Positions 1 through 8,456 of a stretch of 64,000 nt of DNA are shown piece by piece (positions within the stretch are counted from its first letter, which is position 1; each line of letters opens with the position of its first letter). The notes under the pieces are model-generated. The model did no database searches and was not told where the DNA came from. It worked only from the letters and a program-made list of their open reading frames with translations. The DNA comes from Psychroflexus montanilacus (lineage in GTDB: Bacteria > Bacteroidota > Bacteroidia > Flavobacteriales > Flavobacteriaceae): positions 744,001-808,000 of the forward strand of contig NZ_JAIQZC010000001.1 of the NCBI RefSeq assembly GCF_020164535.1, in the 5' to 3' direction. The translations under genes and the position numbers were made by a program.

Positions 1-132
1 AAAAAGCCAGAAATGATAAAGTCTAAATACGACAAATCAAAAAAAGCTGAAAAAGAATCTACTCCTACCAATGAAGAACCTAAAAATAAGGAGGATAGTA
101 AAAAAGATGATAAAGTAGAAAGTGATTCTTAA
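1..132 (+). CDS. ftsH: C-terminal tail of probable FtsH protease (5' truncated)
   Basis: The reading frame is open from the first base and stops with TAA at 130-132. The 43 visible residues are very hydrophilic and rich in Lys, Glu, Asp and Ser, like the disordered tail that follows the peptidase domain of the membrane AAA+ metalloprotease FtsH. No catalytic motif lies in the window. The assignment rests on the tail composition and on the neighbourhood, because ftsH is commonly followed by a LUD-domain gene, cdsA and psd in Flavobacteriaceae (established gene order). Another protein with a charged tail is possible. A hairpin follows the stop. Confidence 0.55.
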   Translation, partial: KKPEMIKSKYDKSKKAEKESTPTNEEPKNKEDSKKDDKVESDS

Positions 133-162
133 AATAGAGTCCTTATGTATTAATTAAATTTT

Positions 163-202
163 AAAAACCTGATTTTGATTTAATCAACCTCGGGTTTTTT
201 TT
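163..202 (+). terminator. Rho-independent terminator after ftsH
   Basis: An AAACCTGA arm and a TCGGGTTT arm pair with one G-T wobble around an AT-rich loop, followed by a run of T. It lies about 30 bases after the stop at 132 and separates the preceding gene from the cdsA-psd operon. Confidence 0.6.
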
Positions 203-218
203 ATATTTGAAACTAATG

Positions 219-226
219 TATATTTG
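219..226 (+). promoter_or_regulatory. -7 box (TATATTTG) of the LUD-cdsA-psd operon
   Basis: TATATTTG matches the Bacteroidota -7 consensus TAnnTTTG exactly and lies 21 nt before the ATG at 248. A second copy of the same octamer lies at 202-209. I could not place a convincing -33 TTG at the usual distance. The TTG at 224-226 belongs to this box, so it is unlikely to be the start codon. Confidence 0.55.
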
Positions 227-247
227 GATAAAATTCATGCAATTTTT

Positions 248-853
248 ATGAACTTTATAAAACGCCTGTTAGGCATTGAAACTGATCACCAAGAAACCGA
301 CGAGTACGGTAATGAGCTTGGCAAATTTATGCCTAAGCCAGAGGTACCTATAGACGAGGAGTTCATGATCAATTTCAAGAAAAATGGCGGAAAGTTTTTA
401 TATTGTGAGAACGAGAACGAGCTAAGACTTAATTTCTCTGAAATTTTAAAAGAAAACAATTGGTCAGATTGCGATGCTTATTGTAGCAAACCAAGCATTT
501 GTGAAAGTTTCAACCATACTAAATTGCATTTTAATAAAAATTTGGATGCGTGTTTATTTATATCAGATTGTGAATTTTTGATATCGAACACCGGCGCTAT
601 ACTTGTGAGTTCATGCCAAATGGGTGATAAAAAACTAGCTGACTTACCTTTTAACTTCATAATAATTGCTAAAACAAGTCAGCTCATCAAAACTATAGGT
701 GAAGGTTTGCAACAAATCAATAGACGTCAGGATAGAAATCTTCCAACAAATATCACAACCATCAAAACTTTTGAAGAAAATAAAGATTCTGATTTCATGA
801 GCTATGGAAGTACCCCAAAAAATTTATATTTGCTCCTATTAGAAGATTTATAG
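248..853 (+). CDS. LUD (LutC/YkgG-like) domain protein
   Basis: A 201-residue soluble protein. The segment SNTGAILVSS in the middle is the typical core of the LUD domain found in LutC/YkgG proteins, which in other bacteria take part in lactate utilisation. The lone LUD gene beside ftsH and cdsA in flavobacteria has no established role, so lactate metabolism should not be assumed. The ATG at 248 is preferred over the in-frame TTG at 224 because that TTG forms the end of a -7 promoter box. It is first in a tight operon, with cdsA starting 3 nt after its stop. No lutA or lutB partner is present. Confidence 0.8.
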   Translation: MNFIKRLLGIETDHQETDEYGNELGKFMPKPEVPIDEEFMINFKKNGGKFLYCENENELRLNFSEILKENNWSDCDAYCSKPSICESFNHTKLHFNKNLDACLFISDCEFLISNTGAILVSSCQMGDKKLADLPFNFIIIAKTSQLIKTIGEGLQQINRRQDRNLPTNITTIKTFEENKDSDFMSYGSTPKNLYLLLLEDL

Positions 854-856
854 CAA

Positions 857-1657
857 ATGTCTGAAATTCTTAAGAGGAGCATTACTGGTGCTTTATATAT
901 CATTATAATAGTATCTACAGCTTTTTTAAGTCATTACCTTCTCCTCCTATTTTTTGCAATCGTTGGTTTTATCTGCTTAAAAGAATTTCAAAACCTCTTA
1001 AAATTTCGAAACATCATTTCTTATGTGTCTTTAGTAGTTCTGTTGTACTATTTTAACTTTACTGAAGTGTATCTCCCGCTGCTCATCACCTATTTAGCAA
1101 TGACATTAGTCGTCAAGATATTTTTACTAAAAGATTTATATACACTTAATGATATTCCCATTTTTGACGGGAGAAAACATTTACTCACTCTTTTTTATAT
1201 CGTCCCTTCTATCATCTTTTTAACCATGATTCCTGTATTCAAAGAAGATTATGAGTACGTTCTCGTTGGTACATTCGTCTTAATATGGACAAATGATTCA
1301 TTTGCATATCTGGTAGGTAAAAATTTTGGAAAGCATAAATTGTTTGAAAGGATTTCGCCCAAGAAAACCATAGAAGGTTTTATCGGAGGTGCGGTAGCTG
1401 CAGTTGCTGTAAGTTATCTGATTTTTGTATACATCGATTTACTATCCTGGTGGGCATGGGTGATTTTAGCTATCATTGTGAGTGTTTTTGGCACACTTGG
1501 AGACCTTGTCCAGTCCAAATTCAAAAGGAAAGCAGACGTAAAGGACAGCGGTAAGATTATGCCCGGACACGGCGGAATCTTTGACAGAATGGATAGTATG
1601 CTTTTTTCTAGTACATTTGTTTTTATTTTTATTTTACTCATAGATTATGTTTCATAA
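857..1657 (+). CDS. cdsA: Phosphatidate cytidylyltransferase
   Basis: CdsA makes CDP-diacylglycerol from phosphatidic acid and CTP, the branch point to all membrane phospholipids. The 266-residue protein is an integral membrane enzyme with many hydrophobic segments, starting with two near residues 10-50. The family signature lies near residues 211-250 and includes GDLVQSKFKR, KDSG and PGHGGIFDRMDS, with the Asp residues that bind metal. Its 3' end overlaps psd by 11 bases, so the two lipid-synthesis steps are probably translated together. Length and motif are normal for the family. Confidence 0.96.
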   Translation: MSEILKRSITGALYIIIIVSTAFLSHYLLLLFFAIVGFICLKEFQNLLKFRNIISYVSLVVLLYYFNFTEVYLPLLITYLAMTLVVKIFLLKDLYTLNDIPIFDGRKHLLTLFYIVPSIIFLTMIPVFKEDYEYVLVGTFVLIWTNDSFAYLVGKNFGKHKLFERISPKKTIEGFIGGAVAAVAVSYLIFVYIDLLSWWAWVILAIIVSVFGTLGDLVQSKFKRKADVKDSGKIMPGHGGIFDRMDSMLFSSTFVFIFILLIDYVS

Positions 1658-2300
1658 AGAAGGTTATAAAATTCTTGTTTCGAGTTTAATTGGTTTAATA
1701 ATCATTAATCTCATCTCAAATTTACTCATTGAAAAACAGTGGATTATCACCTTGATTTTCGCGGCTACTTTTATCATGTTTATTCTGGTAGCGCAATTTT
1801 TTAGAAACCCAAAACGTAAAATTAAGAAAGACGATAACCACATATTAGCTCCTGTAGACGGAAAAGTTGTAGCTATTGAAAAGGTTTTTGAACCAGAATT
1901 TGTAAATGAAGAACGTCTGCAAGTCTCAATTTTCATGTCTCCATTAAACGTTCACGTTACCCGCTATCCCATAGGAGGAAAAATACTTTATAGTAAATAC
2001 CATCCAGGTAAGTTTTTGGTAGCCTGGCACCCAAAGTCTAGTGAAGAAAACGAAAGAACGACTGTTGTTATCGAAACCAATAATTTTGGAACTGTTCTTT
2101 ACAGGCAAATTGCAGGTGCAGTAGCCAGAAGAATTGTAAACTATGCAAAAGATACGGATAAAGCTGTACAGGGTGAAGATTCTGGTTTTATAAAATTCGG
2201 ATCAAGAGTAGATATATTTTTACCAATTGATGCAAATATTTCTGTTGAAATAAATGATAAGGTGAAGGGAGGTCAATCCATCATTTCAAAAATGGCTTAA
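1647..2300 (+). CDS. psd: Phosphatidylserine decarboxylase proenzyme
   Basis: Psd converts phosphatidylserine to phosphatidylethanolamine at the inner membrane. The 217-residue protein is the short form of the family. Two hydrophobic segments (about residues 8-25 and 32-50) precede the catalytic domain. The conserved GFIKFGSRVD stretch near residue 180 contains the Gly-Ser pair (about 185-186) where the proenzyme cleaves itself to form the pyruvoyl group on the small alpha subunit. The ATG lies inside the end of cdsA, giving an 11-base overlap and likely translational coupling. The phosphatidylserine synthase gene is not next to it. Confidence 0.95.
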   Translation: MFHKEGYKILVSSLIGLIIINLISNLLIEKQWIITLIFAATFIMFILVAQFFRNPKRKIKKDDNHILAPVDGKVVAIEKVFEPEFVNEERLQVSIFMSPLNVHVTRYPIGGKILYSKYHPGKFLVAWHPKSSEENERTTVVIETNNFGTVLYRQIAGAVARRIVNYAKDTDKAVQGEDSGFIKFGSRVDIFLPIDANISVEINDKVKGGQSIISKMA

Positions 2301-2302
2301 AA

Positions 2303-2608
2303 ATGGATTTGAATACTTATTCTGAAGAAGTTTTAAATGAACTCTTCGAAACTGCCTATACCAAAGTAAGTGAAACTCAAAAAAAGTTTCCACAAGATGT
2401 TTTACTCTACTTTTATGCTTATTACAAACACGCCAAGAATGAGTCTGATTTAAGGGTCACTCAAAACCCCATAGATGGTGAAAAATTAGTAAGTGCATTT
2501 AAAGCAAATGCAATGTTTCAAGTTAAAAAATTTTCTGAAAGGGAATCAAAAATCAAATACATCAAACTTGCTAAAAAGCATCTGGGTGATGAATTTCAGA
2601 TAAAATAA
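2303..2608 (+). CDS. Acyl-CoA-binding protein
   Basis: A 101-residue helical protein of the ACBP family, which binds long-chain acyl-CoA esters in the cytoplasm. The stretch around residues 30-50 (FPQDVLLYFYAYYKHA) matches the family core, in which a Tyr-Lys pair contacts the CoA ligand, and the C-terminal part continues the four-helix pattern. ACBP is mainly eukaryotic but is regularly present in Bacteroidota. It starts 2 nt after psd, so it is in the phospholipid operon, which fits a role in acyl-CoA supply or buffering. The operon ends at a strong hairpin 3 bases further on. Confidence 0.88.
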   Translation: MDLNTYSEEVLNELFETAYTKVSETQKKFPQDVLLYFYAYYKHAKNESDLRVTQNPIDGEKLVSAFKANAMFQVKKFSERESKIKYIKLAKKHLGDEFQIK

Positions 2609-2610
2609 AA

Positions 2611-2638
2611 AAAGACCAATTCAATTGAATTGGTCTTT
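2611..2638. terminator. Bidirectional terminator between the ACBP gene and valS
   Basis: AAAGACCAATTCAA and its exact complement form a perfect 14-base inverted repeat with no spacer, flanked by A-rich sequence on the left and TTTTT on the right. It can therefore end transcription from both convergent units. Confidence 0.85.
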
Positions 2639-2667
2639 TTGTTGCACTAATCATCCATAGAAGTAGT

Positions 2668-5295
2668 TTATAAATTTTCCAGACTTTTAGTAATGGTCTG
2701 GATTTGTGCTAAAGCATCTTCTTTTTTCTGTTTTTCAATATTTACAACTTTTTCTGGTGCGTTATTCACAAACCTTTCATTTGAAAGCTTTTTCTCTACA
2801 GAAGTTAAAAAGCCCTGGTAATACTTGAGCTCTTCATTTAGTTTTTCCTTTTCGGCCTCTATATCAATAGCGCCTTCTACGGGAATAAAGTATTCGTTAG
2901 ATTTTACTCTAAAGGTCAAACTCCCTTCAACAGCCTCGTCCGTATATGAGAGCTGCTTGATATTTCCTAATTTCAAAATAACTGAATCCAGATCTTTTGA
3001 GGCGTTTTCGTTATTGATAACGACCAAATCAATTTGATTTTTGAAAGAAATATTCTTTCCTTTCCTGATGGTTCTAACTCCAGAAATAACCTCTGAAGCA
3101 AAAGTAAAATCAGTTATCAACTCTTTAGAAAAAGACTTTTGCTCAGGCCAGGACGAAATGGTTAAAGCCTCTTTAGGTGTTCTCTCTGCGATCTGATGCC
3201 ATAGTTCTTCGGTGATAAATGGCATGAAGGGATGCAGTATTTTCAAATTATCTTCAAAAAATGAAATTGCTGCATCAAAAGTTAATTTATCAACTGGTTG
3301 TTCATATGCTGGTTTTATAATTTCCAAAAACCAAGAACAGAAATCGTCCCATACCAATTTATAGCTGGTCATCAAAGCATCTGAAATTCTATACTTGCTG
3401 TAATGATCTTCTAGTTCTATCAACTTCTCTTGGAAAACAGACCCATACCAGTCAATAGCTTTTTTTGAAGATTCTGGTTGCTCTATTTTACTGTCTATCT
3501 CCCAGGAAGTAATCAATTTAAAAGCATTCCAAATTTTATTACTAAAGCCTTTTCCTTGTTGGCAAAGAGATTCATCAAATAAAAGATCATTACCTGCAGC
3601 ATTACTAAGTAGCAGACCTACCCGCACACCATCTGCGCTGTAATTATCTATAAGTTCCAGTGCATCTGGAGAATTCCCTAAAGACTTAGACATCTTTTGT
3701 CTCTTCTTATCCCTCACAAGACCTGTGAGATAAACATTTTCAAAAGGTTTCTTATCAGTATATTCATATCCTGCCATAATCATACGCGCCACCCAAAAAA
3801 ACAAAATATCTGGCCCGGTCACCAAATCATTGGTAGGGTAATAATATTGAAATTCTTTATTTTCTGGATGTCGTATTCCATCAAATACACTCATAGGCCA
3901 CAACCATGATGAAAACCAGGTGTCCAGAACATCTTCATCCTGTTTCAGATCGGCAATGGATAAGTCTTTTCCAGATTTTTCTTTAGCTAATGCTAAAGCC
4001 TCTTCTTTAGTTTTCGCAACTACATAATCCTCTGCACCATCTCCAAAATAGAAGGCCGGAATTTGATGCCCCCACCACAACTGACGAGAAATGTTCCAAT
4101 CTCTAATGTTTTCCATCCAGTGCTTATAGGTATTCTCAAATTTTTTGGGATGCAACTGAATGTCATGACTTTCCAAAACAGCTTTGATAGCAGGTTGAGC
4201 CAAGTCTTTCATTTTTAAAAACCACTGATCTGAAAGTCTTGGTTCTATAACTGCTTTTGTCCGTTCTGAAGTCCCGACTTTATTGGTATAATTTTCAATT
4301 TTTATTAAAAATCCTTGTTGATCAAGATCTTTGACGAAATTTTTTCTGGCCTCAAATCGATCTTGACCTTCATAGCTTAAACCGAAACTATTTAAGGTAG
4401 CATCTGGATTAAAAATATCAAAAACTTCAAGATCATGCTTTTCTCCCAGGATTTTATCATTTTCATCGTGAGCTGGAGTTACCTTAAGGCAGCCTGTTCC
4501 AAACTCCATATCGACATAGTCATCTTCTATAATTGGAATACTCCTCCCTACAATAGGAACAATTGCTTTCTTGCCTTTTAAATGCTGGAATCTCTCATCA
4601 TTTGGGTTTATACAAATCGCAGAATCTCCGAAAATAGTTTCAGGCCTTGTTGTCGCAATAGTTAATTTATCCTCAGAATTTTCGATAGCATAGGAGACAA
4701 AGTAAAGTTGACCTTGCTTTTCTTCATAAACCACTTCTTCATCAGATAGAGTGGTTTGGGCTTCAGGATCCCAGTTGACCATTCTGTAACCTCGATAGAT
4801 AAGGCCTTTGTTATGCAAATCTATGAAAGACTGTATGACAGACTCATACATATCTTTATCTAAGGTGAATTTGGTACGCTGCCAGTCGCAGGAAGCTCCG
4901 AGTTTTTTGAGTTGATTCAAAATTCTGCCTCCATAATCATTGGTCCATTCCCAGGCATGAGACAGAAATTCTTCGCGACTCAAGTCTGACTTAGAAATGC
5001 CTTCAGCTTTTAGTTTTGCTACTACTTTAGCTTCAGTTGCAATAGACGCATGATCGGTTCCGGGAACCCAACATGCATTTTTACCTAGCAATCTCGCACG
5101 CCTTACAAGCACGTCCTGTATGGTATTGTTCAGCATATGTCCCATGTGTAAAACTCCTGTGACATTTGGCGGAGGAATTACTATGGAATAGGCTTCTCGG
5201 TCGTCTACTTCAGAATGAAAATAATTATTTTTCTCCCAGTACGAATACCATTTTTGTTCAGATTCTTTTGAATTGTATTCTAGTTTGCTCGACAT
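2668..5295 (-). CDS. valS: Valyl-tRNA synthetase
   Basis: A class I aminoacyl-tRNA synthetase that charges tRNA-Val and edits misactivated threonine. The 875-residue length is normal. The HIGH-type motif is HMGH at residues 50-53, preceded by PPPNVTG, and the KMSKS motif lies near residue 535 in KKRQKMSKSLGNS. Between them is the editing (CP1) insert, with the TTRPETIFGD segment typical of ValS. The C-terminal end, after about residue 800, is a charged coiled-coil arm that binds tRNA. The gene is monocistronic: the next plus-strand gene diverges from it, and a bidirectional hairpin lies downstream. Confidence 0.98.
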   Translation of the reverse strand: MSSKLEYNSKESEQKWYSYWEKNNYFHSEVDDREAYSIVIPPPNVTGVLHMGHMLNNTIQDVLVRRARLLGKNACWVPGTDHASIATEAKVVAKLKAEGISKSDLSREEFLSHAWEWTNDYGGRILNQLKKLGASCDWQRTKFTLDKDMYESVIQSFIDLHNKGLIYRGYRMVNWDPEAQTTLSDEEVVYEEKQGQLYFVSYAIENSEDKLTIATTRPETIFGDSAICINPNDERFQHLKGKKAIVPIVGRSIPIIEDDYVDMEFGTGCLKVTPAHDENDKILGEKHDLEVFDIFNPDATLNSFGLSYEGQDRFEARKNFVKDLDQQGFLIKIENYTNKVGTSERTKAVIEPRLSDQWFLKMKDLAQPAIKAVLESHDIQLHPKKFENTYKHWMENIRDWNISRQLWWGHQIPAFYFGDGAEDYVVAKTKEEALALAKEKSGKDLSIADLKQDEDVLDTWFSSWLWPMSVFDGIRHPENKEFQYYYPTNDLVTGPDILFFWVARMIMAGYEYTDKKPFENVYLTGLVRDKKRQKMSKSLGNSPDALELIDNYSADGVRVGLLLSNAAGNDLLFDESLCQQGKGFSNKIWNAFKLITSWEIDSKIEQPESSKKAIDWYGSVFQEKLIELEDHYSKYRISDALMTSYKLVWDDFCSWFLEIIKPAYEQPVDKLTFDAAISFFEDNLKILHPFMPFITEELWHQIAERTPKEALTISSWPEQKSFSKELITDFTFASEVISGVRTIRKGKNISFKNQIDLVVINNENASKDLDSVILKLGNIKQLSYTDEAVEGSLTFRVKSNEYFIPVEGAIDIEAEKEKLNEELKYYQGFLTSVEKKLSNERFVNNAPEKVVNIEKQKKEDALAQIQTITKSLENL

Positions 5296-5432
5296 GCTTA
5301 GAAATAATTTAGATTGGCGAAATTACTGATAAGTCGGTAAACTAAAAAAATTAAGATTTGAAATCTAGTCAGAATTTAATGTTTAAAAATTCTTGATTAT
5401 ATTTACTTAATGAGAAATTGATCTAGCCAACT

Positions 5433-5807
5433 ATGAAAAACTTTTTACTCCTATTTTTTTTAATCCTACCCTTGCTTTTTTTTGGACAAAAAAGTGAAGG
5501 TTTAAGCTTTGAATCTACTATTTATGACTTTGGAAACCTTTCCTCAAATTCTGAAGCTGTTGCAACTTTTTTATTTTCCAACGAAGCTGGTACGCCTATT
5601 GAAATTGTAAAAATTCATGGTGGTAATCATTGCATTGACATTGATAGCTCCAGCATTAAAATGTATGCTCCCAATGAAAAAGGGATAATCACTGTCATAT
5701 ATGATACTGATTGCAAAGGGCCTATTCGTAAAACTTTAAGCGTTTTTACCTCTTTAAAAGATAGCAATACTATATCCTTAAAATTAACTGGAAAAATTTC
5801 AGATTAA
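5433..5807 (+). CDS. Secreted DUF1573 domain protein
   Basis: A 124-residue protein with a clear signal peptide (residues 1-19, hydrophobic core rich in Leu and Phe, ending FFGQ). The mature part reads like the Ig-like DUF1573 domain: STIYDFGNLSSNSEAVATFLFSN, then a beta-rich segment and a closing VFTSLKDSNTISLKLTGKI strand. Two Cys residues (in NHCID and DTDCKG) could form a disulfide. DUF1573 proteins are abundant in Bacteroidota and their function is unknown. The stop codon shares the palindrome TTAA (5804-5807) with the stop of the convergent protease gene. Confidence 0.8.
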   Translation: MKNFLLLFFLILPLLFFGQKSEGLSFESTIYDFGNLSSNSEAVATFLFSNEAGTPIEIVKIHGGNHCIDIDSSSIKMYAPNEKGIITVIYDTDCKGPIRKTLSVFTSLKDSNTISLKLTGKISD

Positions 5808-7126
5808 TTGAGCTGAGATTTTAAATATAGGCTTCGCTTCAAGATAGCTTTATCTCTTTTAAGTTGAATTTTTATTTGTTTTCCCTCCTCACCGCTCAGA
5901 AGGTCATTGATGTCTTGAAGATCCAACCTATCAACAGATTTTCCATTAAGTTTCAAGATGCGATCTCCTTTTCTTATATCAACTTCAGAAGCGGGTGAGT
6001 TCTTTCTAATTTGGACAACCTGCAAAATTTGGGACCTTTCCAACCTGATTTCAAATCTTTCAGATTGAGATGTTCCATAATTATTATCTTCATTTATTTT
6101 GACCAAAACTGGAGTTTTTACAGTATTTATTTCCTCTCCCACATACATCAAAATTAAACCACTACGGTCATAATTGAAATTATCATTGTAATATCGGCTG
6201 GGTTTTAGATACATCTTTTGTTTACCATAGTCAAAAAACCAGACAAAACGCCTCAGAATTTCGCTGCCAACAATACCGTTCTTAAAGCGGTCTGCCGTAA
6301 ATTGTTCTGCAGACTCAGAGTCCAAATAGGCAACTCTTGGCTCATCAAGTGTGTAGCTACCAAGTTGTGCTGATTTGGATTTTGATCGCTTTCCAATTAC
6401 TGCCAACTCCAAGCCATAGCCAATATAGTCTTCAAAAGAATTTTCTGGAGCTGAAATTTCATCATTTTCAAAAATCCAAAATGCATCACTAGACCCTGTA
6501 TCGATGAGAAAAACTAGTTCTTCTTTCTTTCCCTCCTTGAGTTCTACAGGAAATTTTAAGTGTGGCTTTTTTCGAATAAAACGAAAGTCAACTTCATCAA
6601 AACGTCTCAATTTTCTGTTGAACTTCTCATTTTGATAGACTCTCAAACTCTTTCGGTGATAGTTCAACCTGACTATAAAATTTTTAAAGAATTCATACCC
6701 AATAATCCCCTGAACGTTTACGCCAAGCTTTTTGGCTAAATCAAACCTTGGGTCTACAATAAAATAGACTTCTTGATTTTCTCCAGAAATAGGACCAAAA
6801 TCTATCACATTGTTTGTTGTCTTGTAAGCTTTGACAGGCTCTACACTTCCCAGACTTCTTAAGAACAAATACTCTGCATCTTCTAATGCTGTTGAATCCC
6901 TTATTTCTCCAAAAATTTTGGTTTTATTCACGCCTGTATCAACCAGAAAATTCACAAGTTCACCGTTTAGGGTCGCAGAAAGGATTATCAGGTTATTGAC
7001 GGATCTAAACTTTAAAGTCACGGCACGTTTTTCCTCATCGTCAAATTTGAACTGACTTTGAGAATAAACCGAATTAAGACTATAAATTATGATGATTAAA
7101 TAAAAAAACAATCTAATTCTAAACAT
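5804..7126 (-). CDS. Secreted retropepsin-like aspartyl protease with PDZ domain
   Basis: A 440-residue protein with an N-terminal signal peptide or anchor (residues 1-22). Two copies of the aspartyl protease triad are visible: VDTG at about 62-65 and IDTG at about 208-211. Each is followed by a hydrophobic strand pattern, so both halves of a pepsin-like active site may come from one chain. Residues from about 360 form a PDZ domain (SPASEVDIRKGDRILKLNG), expected to bind peptide tails. Acting on periplasmic or surface proteins is an inference. The gene is convergent with the DUF1573 gene and shares four bases with it. Confidence 0.82.
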   Translation of the reverse strand: MFRIRLFFYLIIIIYSLNSVYSQSQFKFDDEEKRAVTLKFRSVNNLIILSATLNGELVNFLVDTGVNKTKIFGEIRDSTALEDAEYLFLRSLGSVEPVKAYKTTNNVIDFGPISGENQEVYFIVDPRFDLAKKLGVNVQGIIGYEFFKNFIVRLNYHRKSLRVYQNEKFNRKLRRFDEVDFRFIRKKPHLKFPVELKEGKKEELVFLIDTGSSDAFWIFENDEISAPENSFEDYIGYGLELAVIGKRSKSKSAQLGSYTLDEPRVAYLDSESAEQFTADRFKNGIVGSEILRRFVWFFDYGKQKMYLKPSRYYNDNFNYDRSGLILMYVGEEINTVKTPVLVKINEDNNYGTSQSERFEIRLERSQILQVVQIRKNSPASEVDIRKGDRILKLNGKSVDRLDLQDINDLLSGEEGKQIKIQLKRDKAILKRSLYLKSQLN

Positions 7127-7262
7127 ATGGAACTAAATATAATTTAAAATCTATGTTCAAAATTAATTTTAGCATCTCTTTAGACGTTTTTTTACATGCT
7201 TTTGAACATTGTGAATCTTGCAGTTGCTATTAAAATTCACCACATTTGTAAAAAATTAAACT

Positions 7263-8456
7263 ATGCCTAAATTATCCTTTAAAGGTCTTGAAATGCCTCA
7301 GTCACCAATTAGAAAATTGGCACCATTTGCTGATAGAGCTAAGGAAGAAGGAAAAAAAATATATTTTTTAAACATTGGACAACCAGATATCGCAACACCC
7401 CAAGTTGCTTTAGATGCTGTTAAGAATAATGATTTAGAAATTTTATCATACAGTCCGTCTTCTGGTTTTGAATCTTATAAAAAAAAGTTAGCCAAATATT
7501 ACGTTAACAATGGAATTGATATCACCGCAGATGACCTTATTGTAACTACTGGTGGTTCTGAAGCTTTGTTATTCACTATGGGAAGTATTACAGACCCAGG
7601 CGATGAAGTGATCATCCCAGAGCCGTTTTATGCTAACTATAATGGATTTGCAGTCGCTTCAGGAGTTACAGTGAAACCCGTTGAATCTCATTTCGAAAAT
7701 AATTTTGCACTTCCACCAATTAGCGAATTTGAGGCTCTAATCACAGACAGAACAAAAGCCATTATTGTTTGTAATCCAGGAAATCCAACAGGATATTTAT
7801 ATACGAAAGATGAAATTCAAAAATTAGCAGATCTGGCATTAAAGCATGACTTGTTTCTTGTAGCAGATGAAGTCTATAGAGAATTTGTTTACGATGGTGT
7901 AGAACACCATTCAATCATGGGTTTACCAGAATTGAAAGACCACGCTATTATGGTCGATTCTGTTTCCAAACGTTACAGTATGTGTGGAGCGCGTATTGGT
8001 TGTATGGTCTCTAGAAATAAAGAACTGATGGCTACCGCTCTCAAATTCGCACAGGCAAGGCTAAGCCCGCCTACCTTTGCACAAATAGCCAGTGAAGCCG
8101 CCCTGGACACAACCAAAGATTATTTCTTGGAGGTCAACAAAGAATACACAGATAGAAGAGACACACTTATCGAGGCTCTGGAAGCTATAGATGGCGTAAA
8201 GGTTGCAAAACCTAAAGGTGCTTTTTATTGTGTTGCAGAGCTTCCTGTAGAGGACACCGAAGATTTTGCTAAGTGGATGTTATCGGAGTTTGACGTTAAC
8301 GGCGAGACCGTGATGGTAGCTCCAGCAGCTGGCTTCTACTCTACTCCAAACACAGGCTTAAACCAAATACGTATAGCTTATGTTTTAGAAAAACAAAACC
8401 TATTAAAAGCAGTTTCAATTTTGAAAATGGCATTGCAAGCATATACCAAAAGATAA
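7263..8456 (+). CDS. PLP-dependent class I/II aminotransferase (aspartate aminotransferase-like)
   Basis: A 397-residue fold-type I aminotransferase. NPGNPTG at 171-177, the PLP-pyridine Asp at 202 in ADEVY, and the Schiff-base Lys at 236 in DSVSKRYSMCGARIG are all present. Substrate specificity cannot be fixed from the sequence. The subgroup is usually called aspartate or aromatic aminotransferase. Its stop touches the murB start with no spacer (8456/8457), so the two genes are cotranscribed. Upstream, a TTG at 7218-7220 and CACATTTG at 7241-7248, 20 nt apart, could be a weak promoter. Confidence 0.9.
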   Translation: MPKLSFKGLEMPQSPIRKLAPFADRAKEEGKKIYFLNIGQPDIATPQVALDAVKNNDLEILSYSPSSGFESYKKKLAKYYVNNGIDITADDLIVTTGGSEALLFTMGSITDPGDEVIIPEPFYANYNGFAVASGVTVKPVESHFENNFALPPISEFEALITDRTKAIIVCNPGNPTGYLYTKDEIQKLADLALKHDLFLVADEVYREFVYDGVEHHSIMGLPELKDHAIMVDSVSKRYSMCGARIGCMVSRNKELMATALKFAQARLSPPTFAQIASEAALDTTKDYFLEVNKEYTDRRDTLIEALEAIDGVKVAKPKGAFYCVAELPVEDTEDFAKWMLSEFDVNGETVMVAPAAGFYSTPNTGLNQIRIAYVLEKQNLLKAVSILKMALQAYTKR

